From NCBI GenBank assembly GCA_029256345.1, contig JAQSYC010000009.1, positions 1 through 18,707 of the forward strand: 18,707 nt of DNA, written 5' to 3'. The translations under genes were made by a program, and so were the position numbers. The notes under the pieces are model-generated. The model saw nothing but the letters and a program-made list of their open reading frames with translations, ran no database searches and had not been told where the DNA came from. Shown here one piece after another: positions 7,811-15,606 of the stretch; position 1 is the stretch's first letter; each line of letters begins with the position of its first letter. This stretch comes from Clostridia bacterium. GTDB lineage: Bacteria; Bacillota; Clostridia; Lachnospirales; Cellulosilyticaceae.

Positions 7811-8753
7811 GGCGTTATATGCGGTTTTAATAGCTTTTTTTCTTAATATTGTAATAAGCCCTTTTGTAATCCCTTTATTACAAAAGCTAAAATTCGGTCA
7901 AAACATAAGACAAGATGGCCCCAACAGCCATCTTAAAAAGTCGGGAACACCTACAATGGGAGGTATTATTATCCTGACAAGCATGGTGCTTACAAGCCTG
8001 TTATTTGTTATTGGCAATAAAGAGCTGCAGATTATACTTTTTGTAACGGTGGCATTTGGTTTGATAGGCTTTATCGATGATTATATCAAGATTGTCAAAA
8101 GGCGTTCATTAGGACTTACGGCATCACAAAAGATTATCGCTCAGCTGATGGTGACCTTTGTTTTTGCTTGTCTGTTAAAGTATTATTTAAGACTAAACAC
8201 AAGTATTATTTTGCCTTTTAGTGAGGGCAGGGAGCTGGAACTTGGGATATTATTTTGGCCATTTTTAGGGGTAGCAGTCATAGGCGTTGTAAATGCTGTG
8301 AACTTAACAGATGGTCTGGATGGATTAGCTTCAGGTGTGACGGTGTTAGTAGCCACTTATTTTGCAGCTATTGCCTGGGCTGCCTATAGCAATGTTTTAC
8401 CTATAGCGGCGGCGGCAGTTGGCAGTTTGCTTGGTTTTTTACTGTTTAACAGCTATCCGGCAAAAGTATTTATGGGAGATACAGGGTCTCTTGCTTTAGG
8501 GGGATTTGTTATCTCTACAGCCTTTGTCATGAAGATGCCCTTATTTATTCTGATAGTAGGTATCGTTTATGTGATCGAAAATGTGTCAGTGATTCTGCAA
8601 GTGGCTTATTTTAAAAAAACTAAAAAACGATTATTTAAAATGGCACCGATTCACCATCATTTCGAATTAAGTGGATGGCCTGAAACAAAAGTTGTGACAG
8701 TCTTTTGTGTTGTAACAGCTATTATGTGTTTATTGGGACTTATCGCTTTATAA
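7794..8753 (+). CDS. mraY: Phospho-MurNAc-pentapeptide transferase MraY
   Basis: This integral membrane enzyme transfers phospho-MurNAc-pentapeptide to undecaprenyl phosphate, making lipid I. It has 319 residues and roughly ten membrane segments. Diagnostic motifs are DDYIKIVKRRSLGLT (Asp95-Asp96, metal and substrate site), NLTDGLDGLA (170-179) and the HHH cluster in MAPIHHHFE (287-289). The N-terminal cytoplasmic loop carries GPNSHLKKSGTPTMGG. It starts inside the murF 3' end. ATG 7794 has GAGGTGG nine bases upstream, while an in-frame ATG at 7800 has AAAGG nine bases upstream, so the true start may be two codons later. Confidence 0.96.
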   Translation: MAMNNEALYAVLIAFFLNIVISPFVIPLLQKLKFGQNIRQDGPNSHLKKSGTPTMGGIIILTSMVLTSLLFVIGNKELQIILFVTVAFGLIGFIDDYIKIVKRRSLGLTASQKIIAQLMVTFVFACLLKYYLRLNTSIILPFSEGRELELGILFWPFLGVAVIGVVNAVNLTDGLDGLASGVTVLVATYFAAIAWAAYSNVLPIAAAAVGSLLGFLLFNSYPAKVFMGDTGSLALGGFVISTAFVMKMPLFILIVGIVYVIENVSVILQVAYFKKTKKRLFKMAPIHHHFELSGWPETKVVTVFCVVTAIMCLLGLIAL

Positions 8754-8768
8754 TTTTGGAGGTAAATA

Positions 8769-10142
8769 ATGAATATTAAAGACAGCAATATTTTAATAGT
8801 AGGGTGTGCCAGAAGTGGCATAGGGGCAGCTAAATTAGCACTCAGCCAAGGGGCTAAAGTGTCCGTCTATGACGGTAAGCCCTATGAAAAGTGGGATGTT
8901 TCTGCAAAAAATGAGATAGATCACATGAAAGAGTCAGGTATTCAGTTTTTTTTAGGTGAAGAACCACCTGTCCAGTTAGTTGATTTAGTTATAGTAAGTC
9001 CAGGTATTTCTTTAGAAACGCCTGTTATTGAGAAGGCATATGGTGAAAATATAGAAGTTATAGGGGAATTTGAATTTGCATCCCAGTTTTGCAAAGCACC
9101 AATTATAGCTATTACAGGAACAAACGGCAAAACAACAACAACAACCCTTGTCGGAGAAATTCTAAAAAGTTATAATGCCGAAACTTATGTAGTAGGTAAT
9201 ATAGGAAGAGCTTTTAGTGAGGATGTTTTGGCAGTTTCAAATCAAGGTGTTATTGTAGCAGAAGTCAGCAGTTTTCAATTAGAAACAATCAAATCATTTC
9301 ATCCAATTGTCAGTGCCATACTTAATATAACCCCAGACCATCTCAATAGACATCATACGATGGAAAATTATTGTACATGTAAATATAACCTATTTAAAAA
9401 TCAACAAGACACTGACTTTTGTATTTTAAACCCTAGAGATGCGTATTTTGAAGATGCAAAAAAGAAAGCTAGAGGCCAGTGCATCACATTTTCTCTTACC
9501 CACAGACCAGACAGAGGTGCTTATGTTAAGGACAATAGCCTGTTTGAAAATATTAGCGGAGAAGAGCGTTTGATATGTACTGTAGAAGAACTTAAAATAA
9601 AAGGAAGCCATAACATAGAAAATGCTTTAGCGGCAGTGGCCATTACCACTGCATTTGGTGTGCCTATACATCATATAAAGAATAGTCTCATAGCTTTTAA
9701 AGGTGTAGCCCATAGAACAGAGTATGTGATGGAAAAAAAGGGGATAGACTTTTTTAATGATTCTAAAGCAACCAACACAGATGCAGCTATTGCAGGGCTG
9801 AAGGGTCTTAGCGTGCTTCAAAAGCCTATTCGTCTCATTGCTGGAGGAATGGATAAAAATGCCACATTTAAGGACTGGATTAAATTATTTCAAGGCACAG
9901 TTAAAAAACTATATGTTATTGGCGAAACTAAACATCAGATTATAAAAGAGTGTTTAGAAGAGGGGTATACAGAGACAGCTGTTTTTGATACGCTTGAACA
10001 GGCTGTTATCACAGCATACACAGAGAGCCATGCTGGAGAATGTATTCTTCTGTCGCCTGCCTGTGCAAGCTGGGATATGTTTGAAAGTTATGAAGAGCGA
10101 GGAGAGCTGTTCAAAGAAATAGTAAATCATTTGGAAGGGTGA
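8769..10142 (+). CDS. murD: UDP-MurNAc-L-alanine:D-glutamate ligase MurD
   Basis: This cytoplasmic ligase adds D-glutamate as the second stem-peptide residue. It has 457 residues, normal for the family. The N-terminal Rossmann-like domain opens with NILIVGCARSGIGAAKLA. The ATPase domain has P-loop ITGTNGKTTTT (Lys121) and NITPDHLNRH. The C-terminal region has FFNDSKATNTDA and LSPACASWDMFESYEERG, both typical of MurD. A good GGAGG site (8758-8762) precedes ATG 8769. The gene follows mraY by 15 bp and its stop lies just before the next start, so it reads as part of one operon. Confidence 0.97.
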   Translation: MNIKDSNILIVGCARSGIGAAKLALSQGAKVSVYDGKPYEKWDVSAKNEIDHMKESGIQFFLGEEPPVQLVDLVIVSPGISLETPVIEKAYGENIEVIGEFEFASQFCKAPIIAITGTNGKTTTTTLVGEILKSYNAETYVVGNIGRAFSEDVLAVSNQGVIVAEVSSFQLETIKSFHPIVSAILNITPDHLNRHHTMENYCTCKYNLFKNQQDTDFCILNPRDAYFEDAKKKARGQCITFSLTHRPDRGAYVKDNSLFENISGEERLICTVEELKIKGSHNIENALAAVAITTAFGVPIHHIKNSLIAFKGVAHRTEYVMEKKGIDFFNDSKATNTDAAIAGLKGLSVLQKPIRLIAGGMDKNATFKDWIKLFQGTVKKLYVIGETKHQIIKECLEEGYTETAVFDTLEQAVITAYTESHAGECILLSPACASWDMFESYEERGELFKEIVNHLEG

Positions 10143-10147
10143 GAACA

Positions 10148-11356
10148 ATGGCCGCACAAGCAGGGACGAACCTTACAAAGAAAAGAAAAAGAATTTCTAA
10201 AAATACACCGGATATGATTTTATTAGGAATGATATTATTAATAGTTGGATTTGGCATTATTATGGTCTATAGTGCAAGTTTTTATTATGCAACACTTAAA
10301 GGAAGTCAGCCGGCGTCTTTTGCAATCAAACAGCTGACAATAGGCATTGTAGGCATTGTAGTTATGTTAGGGGTTGGCTTTAAATTTAACTATCGTATAT
10401 TATCAAATATGTTTTTGGCTACTGCACTTTATAGCATAAGTCTTGGATTATCAATCAGTGTTATGTTTATCGGTAGTACAATCAATGGTGCTACCAGATG
10501 GATTGATTTGGGATTTACACAATTTCAGCCATCAGAGATAGCCAAAATAGGTGTCATTATTATGCTGTCAGCCTATATCATTAAACATAGAAAAGAAATG
10601 AATCAGTTTAAATACATATTAAGAGCATGGGGACTTGTGCTTTTACCAACAGGTATTGTGGCTATAGAAAATCTCAGCTCAGCGATTGTTATTTTTTTTA
10701 TAGGAATTATGATCATATTTGTAGCAAGTTCTAGAGTATGGTATTATATGGTGCTCGGAATAATCGGACTTTGTCTGGCGGGTGGTATTTATTATTTAGC
10801 CATGTCGACTGAGACAGGACAAGAACTTAATATACCTATCGTGAAAGATATACTCAAGCCATATCGATTGGACCGCATCAGAGTGTGGAAAGATCCTTGG
10901 CTAGATCCTGTTGATAAAGGGTATCAACCGATACAATCTCTTTATGCAGTAGGGTCTGGAGGTTTGTTTGGTGTGGGGCTCGGGAAGGGTATTCAAAAAC
11001 AGGGTTTTTTGCCAGAACCTCATAATGATATCATATTTGCTGTAATCTGCGAAGAACTGGGGCTTGTAGGGGCTGTCATACTGCTCATTGGCTACAGTAT
11101 CCTTGTGATTAGAGGCCTTATTATAGCAGTACAGGCCTCGGATTATTTTGGGTCTTTAGTTGCAACAGGTATATCTACGATGGTAGGTATCCAAGTACTT
11201 ATTAATGTAGCAGTAAACACCAATACTATTCCTACTACAGGGATGCAATTACCCCTTGTAAGTTATGGCGGAACAGCTCTTGCAGTGCTACTTGGAACAC
11301 TGGGCATACTTTTAAATATATCTGCGACTTCCAATATTCAAAAGGTTAATAAGTAA
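10148..11356 (+). CDS. spoVE: SEDS peptidoglycan glycosyltransferase SpoVE/FtsW
   Basis: This is a polytopic membrane polymerase of the SEDS family (FtsW/RodA/SpoVE) that extends glycan strands from lipid II with a class B PBP partner. The gene product has about ten membrane segments. Recognisable parts are GFGIIMVYSAS, GATRWIDLG, FQPSEIAKIG, the long extracytoplasmic loop with RIRVWKDPW, the conserved catalytic-type Asp294 in PHNDIIFAVICEELG, and LPLVSYGGT. A GTG at 10139 is in frame, but GGAAGG at 10133-10138 sits at the proper distance from ATG 10148, giving 402 residues. As the only SEDS gene in the cluster, it could be FtsW, SpoVE or both. I use spoVE because spoVD is present and the position matches Bacillus. 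The family is certain; the subfamily is not. Confidence 0.9.
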   Translation: MAAQAGTNLTKKRKRISKNTPDMILLGMILLIVGFGIIMVYSASFYYATLKGSQPASFAIKQLTIGIVGIVVMLGVGFKFNYRILSNMFLATALYSISLGLSISVMFIGSTINGATRWIDLGFTQFQPSEIAKIGVIIMLSAYIIKHRKEMNQFKYILRAWGLVLLPTGIVAIENLSSAIVIFFIGIMIIFVASSRVWYYMVLGIIGLCLAGGIYYLAMSTETGQELNIPIVKDILKPYRLDRIRVWKDPWLDPVDKGYQPIQSLYAVGSGGLFGVGLGKGIQKQGFLPEPHNDIIFAVICEELGLVGAVILLIGYSILVIRGLIIAVQASDYFGSLVATGISTMVGIQVLINVAVNTNTIPTTGMQLPLVSYGGTALAVLLGTLGILLNISATSNIQKVNK

Positions 11357-11429
11357 TATGTAACAAATTCCCACTTAAAGGAATAAAATGGTTTTATAGA
11401 AGCTTACCTATTTCAGGAGGTGCTCTTAA

Positions 11430-12680
11430 ATGAGTAAATACATTATTCATGGAGGTGAGCGTCTAGAAGGTGAATTGCATATAGATGCCAGCAAAAATGC
11501 AGTTCTGCCAATTATAGCAGCAACCATATTAAGTGGGAAAACAACGCATCTGTACAATTGTCCTAAGATAGAGGATGTTGAGACGATGCTAGAAATTTTA
11601 AGACAGTTAGGCTGCAATATTAAGTGGGATAATAAAACATTGATTATAGATACTAGTACAATACAGAGTTATGACATACCTGAACAACTAGTAAGAAAGA
11701 TGCGCTCTTCTATTATATTATTAGGTGCTATAATAGGAAAGTTTGGAAAAGCTAGAATTAGCTATCCAGGAGGATGCCCTCTGGGGGCAAGACCGATAGA
11801 CTTACATTTGAGTGCTTTTAAAAAAATGGGTATTACGGTTACTGAAGAGCACGGTTTTATTATTTGCAAAAGTCCACACCTTCAAGGCGCTAAAATTCAT
11901 CTCGATTTTCCAAGTGTAGGTGCAACAGAAAATATTATGTTAGCAGCTACCTTAGCAACAGGGGATACCATTATTTATAATACGGCACGAGAACCAGAAA
12001 TAGTAGATTTACAAAACTACCTCAATGCTTCTGGTGCTAAAATATCTGGAGCAGGGACAGAAACAATATACATTCAAGGGGTGAAAAAGCTGCATTCAGT
12101 GGCTTACAAAGTGATTCCGGATAGAATTATTGCAGGCACTTATTTAGTGGCAGCAGCCATTACAAGAGGGACAATTACCTTAAAGGATGTAAGACCAGAG
12201 CATTTGAGGGCGATTACATCAAAACTCGAAGAGACTGGGTGTACTATTATTGAAGAGCCTGACGAGATCACGCTGATTTCCCCTAAAAAGTTAAGAGGGG
12301 TTAATATAACGACTGAGCCTTATCCTGGGTATCCGACAGATATGCAGTCTCAGATGATGGCACTTCTATGTACTTGTAACGAGATGAGTATTATTAAAGA
12401 AAATTTATTTGAAGCAAGATTTAAAGCGGCTTATGAGCTGATACGGATGGGGGCGAATATAAGCATTGAGGGAAAAATTGCTATTATAAAGCCTACTCCA
12501 TTTCTAATGGGAACAAGCGTTTATGCCGAAGATCTTAGGGGAGGGGCAGCGCTTATATTGGCAGGATTAGGAGCACAGGGGGATACGGTCGTAGAAAATA
12601 TTCATCATGTACAAAGAGGTTATCAAGACATTGCTTTAGATTTAAGACGTATTGGAGCCTCTATACAAGAGAAGGAGTAG
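11430..12680 (+). CDS. murA: UDP-GlcNAc 1-carboxyvinyltransferase MurA
   Basis: This cytoplasmic enzyme transfers enolpyruvate from PEP to UDP-GlcNAc, the first committed step of peptidoglycan synthesis. It has 416 residues. DASKNAVLPIIAA near the N-terminus carries the conserved substrate-binding Lys-Asn pair. The active-site loop is YPGGCPLGARPIDLHL with Cys116, the residue normally alkylated by fosfomycin, so it is not the Cys-to-Asp resistant form. Also seen are PSVGATENIMLAA and YPGYPTDMQSQMMAL. ATG 11430 follows AGGAGG at about 11416-11421. It lies only 73 bp after spoVE, where many Firmicutes have murG. Many Firmicutes carry two MurA paralogues; whether this genome has another is unknown. 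Confidence 0.96.
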   Translation: MSKYIIHGGERLEGELHIDASKNAVLPIIAATILSGKTTHLYNCPKIEDVETMLEILRQLGCNIKWDNKTLIIDTSTIQSYDIPEQLVRKMRSSIILLGAIIGKFGKARISYPGGCPLGARPIDLHLSAFKKMGITVTEEHGFIICKSPHLQGAKIHLDFPSVGATENIMLAATLATGDTIIYNTAREPEIVDLQNYLNASGAKISGAGTETIYIQGVKKLHSVAYKVIPDRIIAGTYLVAAAITRGTITLKDVRPEHLRAITSKLEETGCTIIEEPDEITLISPKKLRGVNITTEPYPGYPTDMQSQMMALLCTCNEMSIIKENLFEARFKAAYELIRMGANISIEGKIAIIKPTPFLMGTSVYAEDLRGGAALILAGLGAQGDTVVENIHHVQRGYQDIALDLRRIGASIQEKE

Positions 12681-12686
12681 TGAGGT

Positions 12687-13403
12687 GTGAAAATCTATAA
12701 TAGAGATAAACTAAGGAAGAAGATATATAGAGGCATCCTTTTTATTTTAGCAGCAGGCATTATCATGATCATGCCTATCTGGAATATTACACAGATTGAA
12801 GTTGAAAATAGTAGCTTGTATAGTAATCAAGAAATAATAGATGCCTCTATGTTAAAAAATAAACATATACTCAGTACCTCTTTTAAAGAAACAAAAAAAA
12901 GCTTGCTAAAACTTTCTTATATTAAAGATGCCAGTATTAAATACATTTTCCCAGGAAAAGTGGTTATTACGCTAATAGAAAGAGAAGCTCTAGGATATGT
13001 TCCTTTTATGGGAACATATCTTTGCTTAGATGAATCAGGACAGGTTATAGAACAGACAAGCAATGAGAGGATTTTGCTGCCCGTTATACAGGGATTGCAG
13101 TTTACAGAATTTAAAATAGGAGAAGCGCTGCCTATTGAGAATGAGGATAATTTTTCAAGCAGTATTGAGATGATTAATATTTTAAAGAAATATGACTATG
13201 CAGAAAAAGTTAAAAGCATAGATGTTTATAACCTTGAACAAATTCACTTGTATGTTAATAATTTAGATGTTATAATTGGGAATATAGGGGATTTTGACAA
13301 AAAACTCCAATGGCTTATGCAAGCTCATGAAATATACGATATGGGGGTATTAGATTTATCTAATATTAACAACGGAGAAGCTATATTAAGTCCCATAAGA
13401 TAA
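12687..13403 (+). CDS. divIB: Cell division protein DivIB/FtsQ
   Basis: This bitopic divisome protein interacts with FtsL and FtsB/DivIC and controls septal PBP activity. It has 238 residues: basic cytoplasmic tail, one membrane segment (about 13-30), then a POTRA domain (about 30-100) starting at WNITQIEVENSSLY and including FPGKVVITLIERE, followed by the FtsQ/DivIB beta domain with YLCLDESGQVIEQ. GTG 12687 is chosen because GAAGGAG (12671-12677) lies nine bases upstream. The gene begins six bases after murA. The sequence is divergent, as usual for this family, but domain order, topology and position directly before ftsZ make the call solid. It is at the short end for Firmicute DivIB. Confidence 0.88.
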   Translation: MKIYNRDKLRKKIYRGILFILAAGIIMIMPIWNITQIEVENSSLYSNQEIIDASMLKNKHILSTSFKETKKSLLKLSYIKDASIKYIFPGKVVITLIEREALGYVPFMGTYLCLDESGQVIEQTSNERILLPVIQGLQFTEFKIGEALPIENEDNFSSSIEMINILKKYDYAEKVKSIDVYNLEQIHLYVNNLDVIIGNIGDFDKKLQWLMQAHEIYDMGVLDLSNINNGEAILSPIR

Positions 13404-13408
13404 ATAAG

Positions 13409-13436
13409 TTGTGATAAGATTATCAATTAAAATAAT
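13409..13436 (+). promoter_or_regulatory. Weak candidate promoter before ftsZ
   Basis: TTGTGA (13409-13414) and AATAAT (13431-13436) are separated by 16 bp in the short AT-rich gap between divIB and ftsZ. They match the housekeeping -35 and -10 consensus at four and five of six positions. A small inverted repeat (GATAA and TTATC, 13413-13424) lies in the spacer. The evidence is thin; ftsZ can also be reached by read-through. Confidence 0.22.
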
Positions 13437-13466
13437 TATATACTTCTGATGAAGGGGGAGTCTATT

Positions 13467-14582
13467 TTGCTCGAAATATGGGAAAATGAAATGCAAGGCG
13501 CTCAAATTAAAGTAATAGGAGTCGGTGGCGGAGGCAATAATGCTGTAGATAGAATGATTGAAAAAGGTCTAGGCGGCGTTGAGTTCATTACTGTAAATAC
13601 CGATCACCAAGCATTGGCGAGATCGGGAGCACCAACTAAAATACAAATAGGTGAAAAAATCACGAGAGGTTTAGGTGCGGGCGCTAATCCAGAAATAGGG
13701 ACTAAGTCGGCAGAAGAAAGTAGAGAAGAAATCATTCAGGCTATAAAAGGTGCTGATATGTTATTTATAACAGCGGGTATGGGTGGTGGAACTGGTACAG
13801 GAGCAGCACCGGTTATTGCGGGTATTGCAAAGGATCAAGGAATTCTTACAGTAGGTGTGGTGACAAAACCTTTTAGTTTTGAAGGCCGAAAAAGAATGCT
13901 TAATGCAGAAAAGGGAATAGCTGAGCTTAAGCAAAGTGTAGATACTTTAGTTGTTATTCCAAATGATAAAATATTGCAGGTCATAGATAAAAAAACAACG
14001 ATGGTAGATGCTTTCAGTAAAGCAGATGACATTCTCCAACAGGGTGTTCAAGGTATTACAGATCTTATTTCCAATCCAGGGATTATTAACTTGGACTTTG
14101 CAGATGTAAGAACAATTATGAACTGCAAAGGTGTTGCACATATGGGTATTGGAAAAGCAACGGGTGAAAGTCGTGCAGAGGAAGCTGTAAAGTATGCTAT
14201 CAGCAGCCCATTATTAGATACAAGTATCAATGGCGCAAGGTGCGTTTTGGTTAATATGTGCGGCGGAGAAACTCTTGGACTTATGGAGGCCAATATAGGT
14301 ATGAGTCTCATTAGGGAAGCGGTAGACCCAGATGCAGAAATTATTTTTGGTACCTCTATTAATGACGAATTAGGTGATGAAATTATTATTACGGTTATTG
14401 CGACAGATTTTCAAAATGATGATGTGGTGATACAAAACTTTAAGCCTGCTCAAACAACCAGAGTAGAGTCGCAGTTTGGTACTCAGAAAGTGGCAGCAGC
14501 AGCAGCCCTAAGAGAAGAGAAATTTGCACCTATTAAAGATATTCAAGTAGAGATACCTCAATTTCTTAGAAGAAACAGATAA
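13467..14582 (+). CDS. ftsZ: Cell division GTPase FtsZ
   Basis: This is the tubulin-like GTPase that forms the division ring, including the polar septum of sporulation. The N-terminal GTPase domain starts with IKVIGVGGGGNNAVDRM and carries the tubulin signature GGGTGTGAAP (from residue 106 with this start). The C-terminal tail ends in VEIPQFLRRNR, the usual peptide bound by membrane-anchoring partners. An in-frame ATG at 13449 exists, but AAGGGGGAG at 13452-13460 lies inside that extension and is correctly spaced for TTG 13467. The resulting N-terminus, LEIWENEMQGAQIKVIG, fits the family, so I place the start at TTG (371 residues). The linker between GTPase domain and tail is short. It is the last gene before a strong terminator. 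No ftsA precedes it. Confidence 0.95.
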   Translation: MLEIWENEMQGAQIKVIGVGGGGNNAVDRMIEKGLGGVEFITVNTDHQALARSGAPTKIQIGEKITRGLGAGANPEIGTKSAEESREEIIQAIKGADMLFITAGMGGGTGTGAAPVIAGIAKDQGILTVGVVTKPFSFEGRKRMLNAEKGIAELKQSVDTLVVIPNDKILQVIDKKTTMVDAFSKADDILQQGVQGITDLISNPGIINLDFADVRTIMNCKGVAHMGIGKATGESRAEEAVKYAISSPLLDTSINGARCVLVNMCGGETLGLMEANIGMSLIREAVDPDAEIIFGTSINDELGDEIIITVIATDFQNDDVVIQNFKPAQTTRVESQFGTQKVAAAAALREEKFAPIKDIQVEIPQFLRRNR

Positions 14583-14600
14583 CCAAAAAGATGTAAAGTA

Positions 14601-14635
14601 AAAAAAAGATACGATATTGTCGTATCTTTTTTTTT
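14601..14635 (+). terminator. Intrinsic terminator after ftsZ
   Basis: GATACGA (14608-14614) pairs with TCGTATC (14620-14626) around a 5-nt loop. The flanking seven A's and nine T's can extend the stem, and the T-run supplies the U-tract. It sits 18 bp after the ftsZ stop and separates the division cluster from the sporulation block. Confidence 0.85.
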
Positions 14636-14647
14636 ATCTACTCTATG

Positions 14648-14670
14648 TTTTTTACAAAATTTGTAAAAAA
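14648..14670. repeat. Perfect 11-bp palindrome upstream of spoIIGA
   Basis: TTTTTTACAAA (14648-14658) and TTTGTAAAAAA (14660-14670) are exact reverse complements around a single central base. It lies between the ftsZ terminator and spoIIGA, about 57 bp before the spoIIGA start, and covers a possible -35 element (TTTACA, 14651-14656). The symmetry suggests a dimeric-regulator operator. It does not resemble a Spo0A box (TGTCGAA), and I cannot assign a regulator. Being AT-rich, it could also be a chance feature of the intergenic DNA. Confidence 0.5.
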
Positions 14671-14683
14671 ATTCCTTTAGAAT
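14651..14683 (+). promoter_or_regulatory. Candidate spoIIGA-sigE promoter with long spacer
   Basis: TTTACA (14651-14656) and TAGAAT (14678-14683) each match the housekeeping consensus at five of six positions but are 21 bp apart. The Bacillus spoIIG promoter is known for a similarly over-long 22-bp spacer and needs Spo0A-phosphate. No clear Spo0A box is visible here. A start around 14690 would leave a leader of about 35 nt. This is suggestive only. Confidence 0.3.
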
Positions 14684-14726
14684 GTAAGTATTCAAGAAAA
14701 ATGAGTTATAACTTGAGGTGATAAAT

Positions 14727-15593
14727 GTGTATGTTATTTATATAGACATACTCTTTCTAATCAATATGGTCATGGATATAATCATATTTTATACAGCAAC
14801 GATGGTATTAAATAAGACTATAAGTATAAGTAGACTAGTTAGTGGAAGTTTGCTAGCCTCACTTTTAGCTTGTCTGCTTATAGGGGTGCCGTGGCTACAA
14901 AGCATACCTTACCCTGTATATGTTTTATTTGTACCTGTAGTACCTATACTTATTATATACAGACCTATGCATATCAAGGAGTTCTTTAAAGTTTATGTGG
15001 TTTGTACGGGAGTGGCTATGCTGATAGGAGGCGCAACATTTAGTGCATGGTATATGTTAGGTTATACAACAGCAATAAATAGCATAAATGTTATGGGGCT
15101 TATTGGAATAGGGGCCTTAATAGGAAGTATTGTTTATTTTTCTTTTGATAAGATTAGAAAAAGATTGGTTTTGCCAGCTTTTGAATATGATATAACCATT
15201 AGGCATGCTAATAAAAAGGTCTATATAAAATCCATCTTAGATACAGGCAATTGTCTGTACACATCATTGGATCATAAACCCGTTATAGTTGTTACATACG
15301 AGGCAATAAAGGAATTATTTACAGATGAGCAGGAGATAGTGATTAATCAATACAAAAATGATATTTTACAACTTCTCTGTCAAGATGTTTTCAAGCCATC
15401 TTATATCATTCCTTTCAATAGTGTAGGCTGTAAAGCAGGCATACTTTTAGGCATAGAAGTTGATCAAGTGAGCCTTCATAAAAATAGTTTTGAGAAGAAT
15501 GTCGAGAAGTGTGTTGTTGGAGTAGCATTCAATAATATTTTTCGTGATCAAGCCTATACGGCGCTACTTCATCCAGATTTTATATTGAATTAG
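14727..15593 (+). CDS. spoIIGA: Pro-sigma-E processing aspartic protease SpoIIGA
   Basis: This membrane-embedded aspartic protease activates pro-sigma-E in the mother cell after the polar septum forms. The N-terminal half has about five membrane segments (to about residue 140), starting YVIYIDILFLINMVMDIIIFY apart from the initiator. The C-terminal cytoplasmic half contains the protease-like motif ILDTGNCL with Asp172 as the expected catalytic residue. From GTG 14727 it has 288 residues. An in-frame GTG at 14718 is disfavoured because it is itself part of GAGGTG (14715-14720), the ribosome site properly spaced for 14727. The gene lies 13 bp before sigE, its substrate, the conserved pairing in spore formers. 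The motif, topology and context agree. Confidence 0.93.
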   Translation: MYVIYIDILFLINMVMDIIIFYTATMVLNKTISISRLVSGSLLASLLACLLIGVPWLQSIPYPVYVLFVPVVPILIIYRPMHIKEFFKVYVVCTGVAMLIGGATFSAWYMLGYTTAINSINVMGLIGIGALIGSIVYFSFDKIRKRLVLPAFEYDITIRHANKKVYIKSILDTGNCLYTSLDHKPVIVVTYEAIKELFTDEQEIVINQYKNDILQLLCQDVFKPSYIIPFNSVGCKAGILLGIEVDQVSLHKNSFEKNVEKCVVGVAFNNIFRDQAYTALLHPDFILN

Positions 15594-15606
15594 GGGGAAA
15601 ATTAAT

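Noticed and set aside
10015..10022. CATACACA in the murD 3' end as a sigma-E -10 for spoVE
   Set aside because: Seven of eight -10 positions match, but no -35 resembling KMATATT lies 14-15 bp upstream, and it is within coding sequence.
11383..11397. Small hairpin ATAAAA-TGG-TTTTAT between spoVE and murA
   Set aside because: The stem is only six A/T pairs with no T-run or overlap with the ribosome site; it is expected by chance in AT-rich DNA.
14048..14311. Open frame of 87 codons on the - strand inside ftsZ
   Set aside because: It is a shadow of the highly conserved ftsZ coding sequence with no ribosome site or recognisable motifs.
14648..14670. The spoIIGA upstream palindrome as a second terminator of the ftsZ transcript
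   Set aside because: A strong terminator already ends 13 bp earlier, and this symmetric A/T-rich repeat is followed by A's rather than T's.
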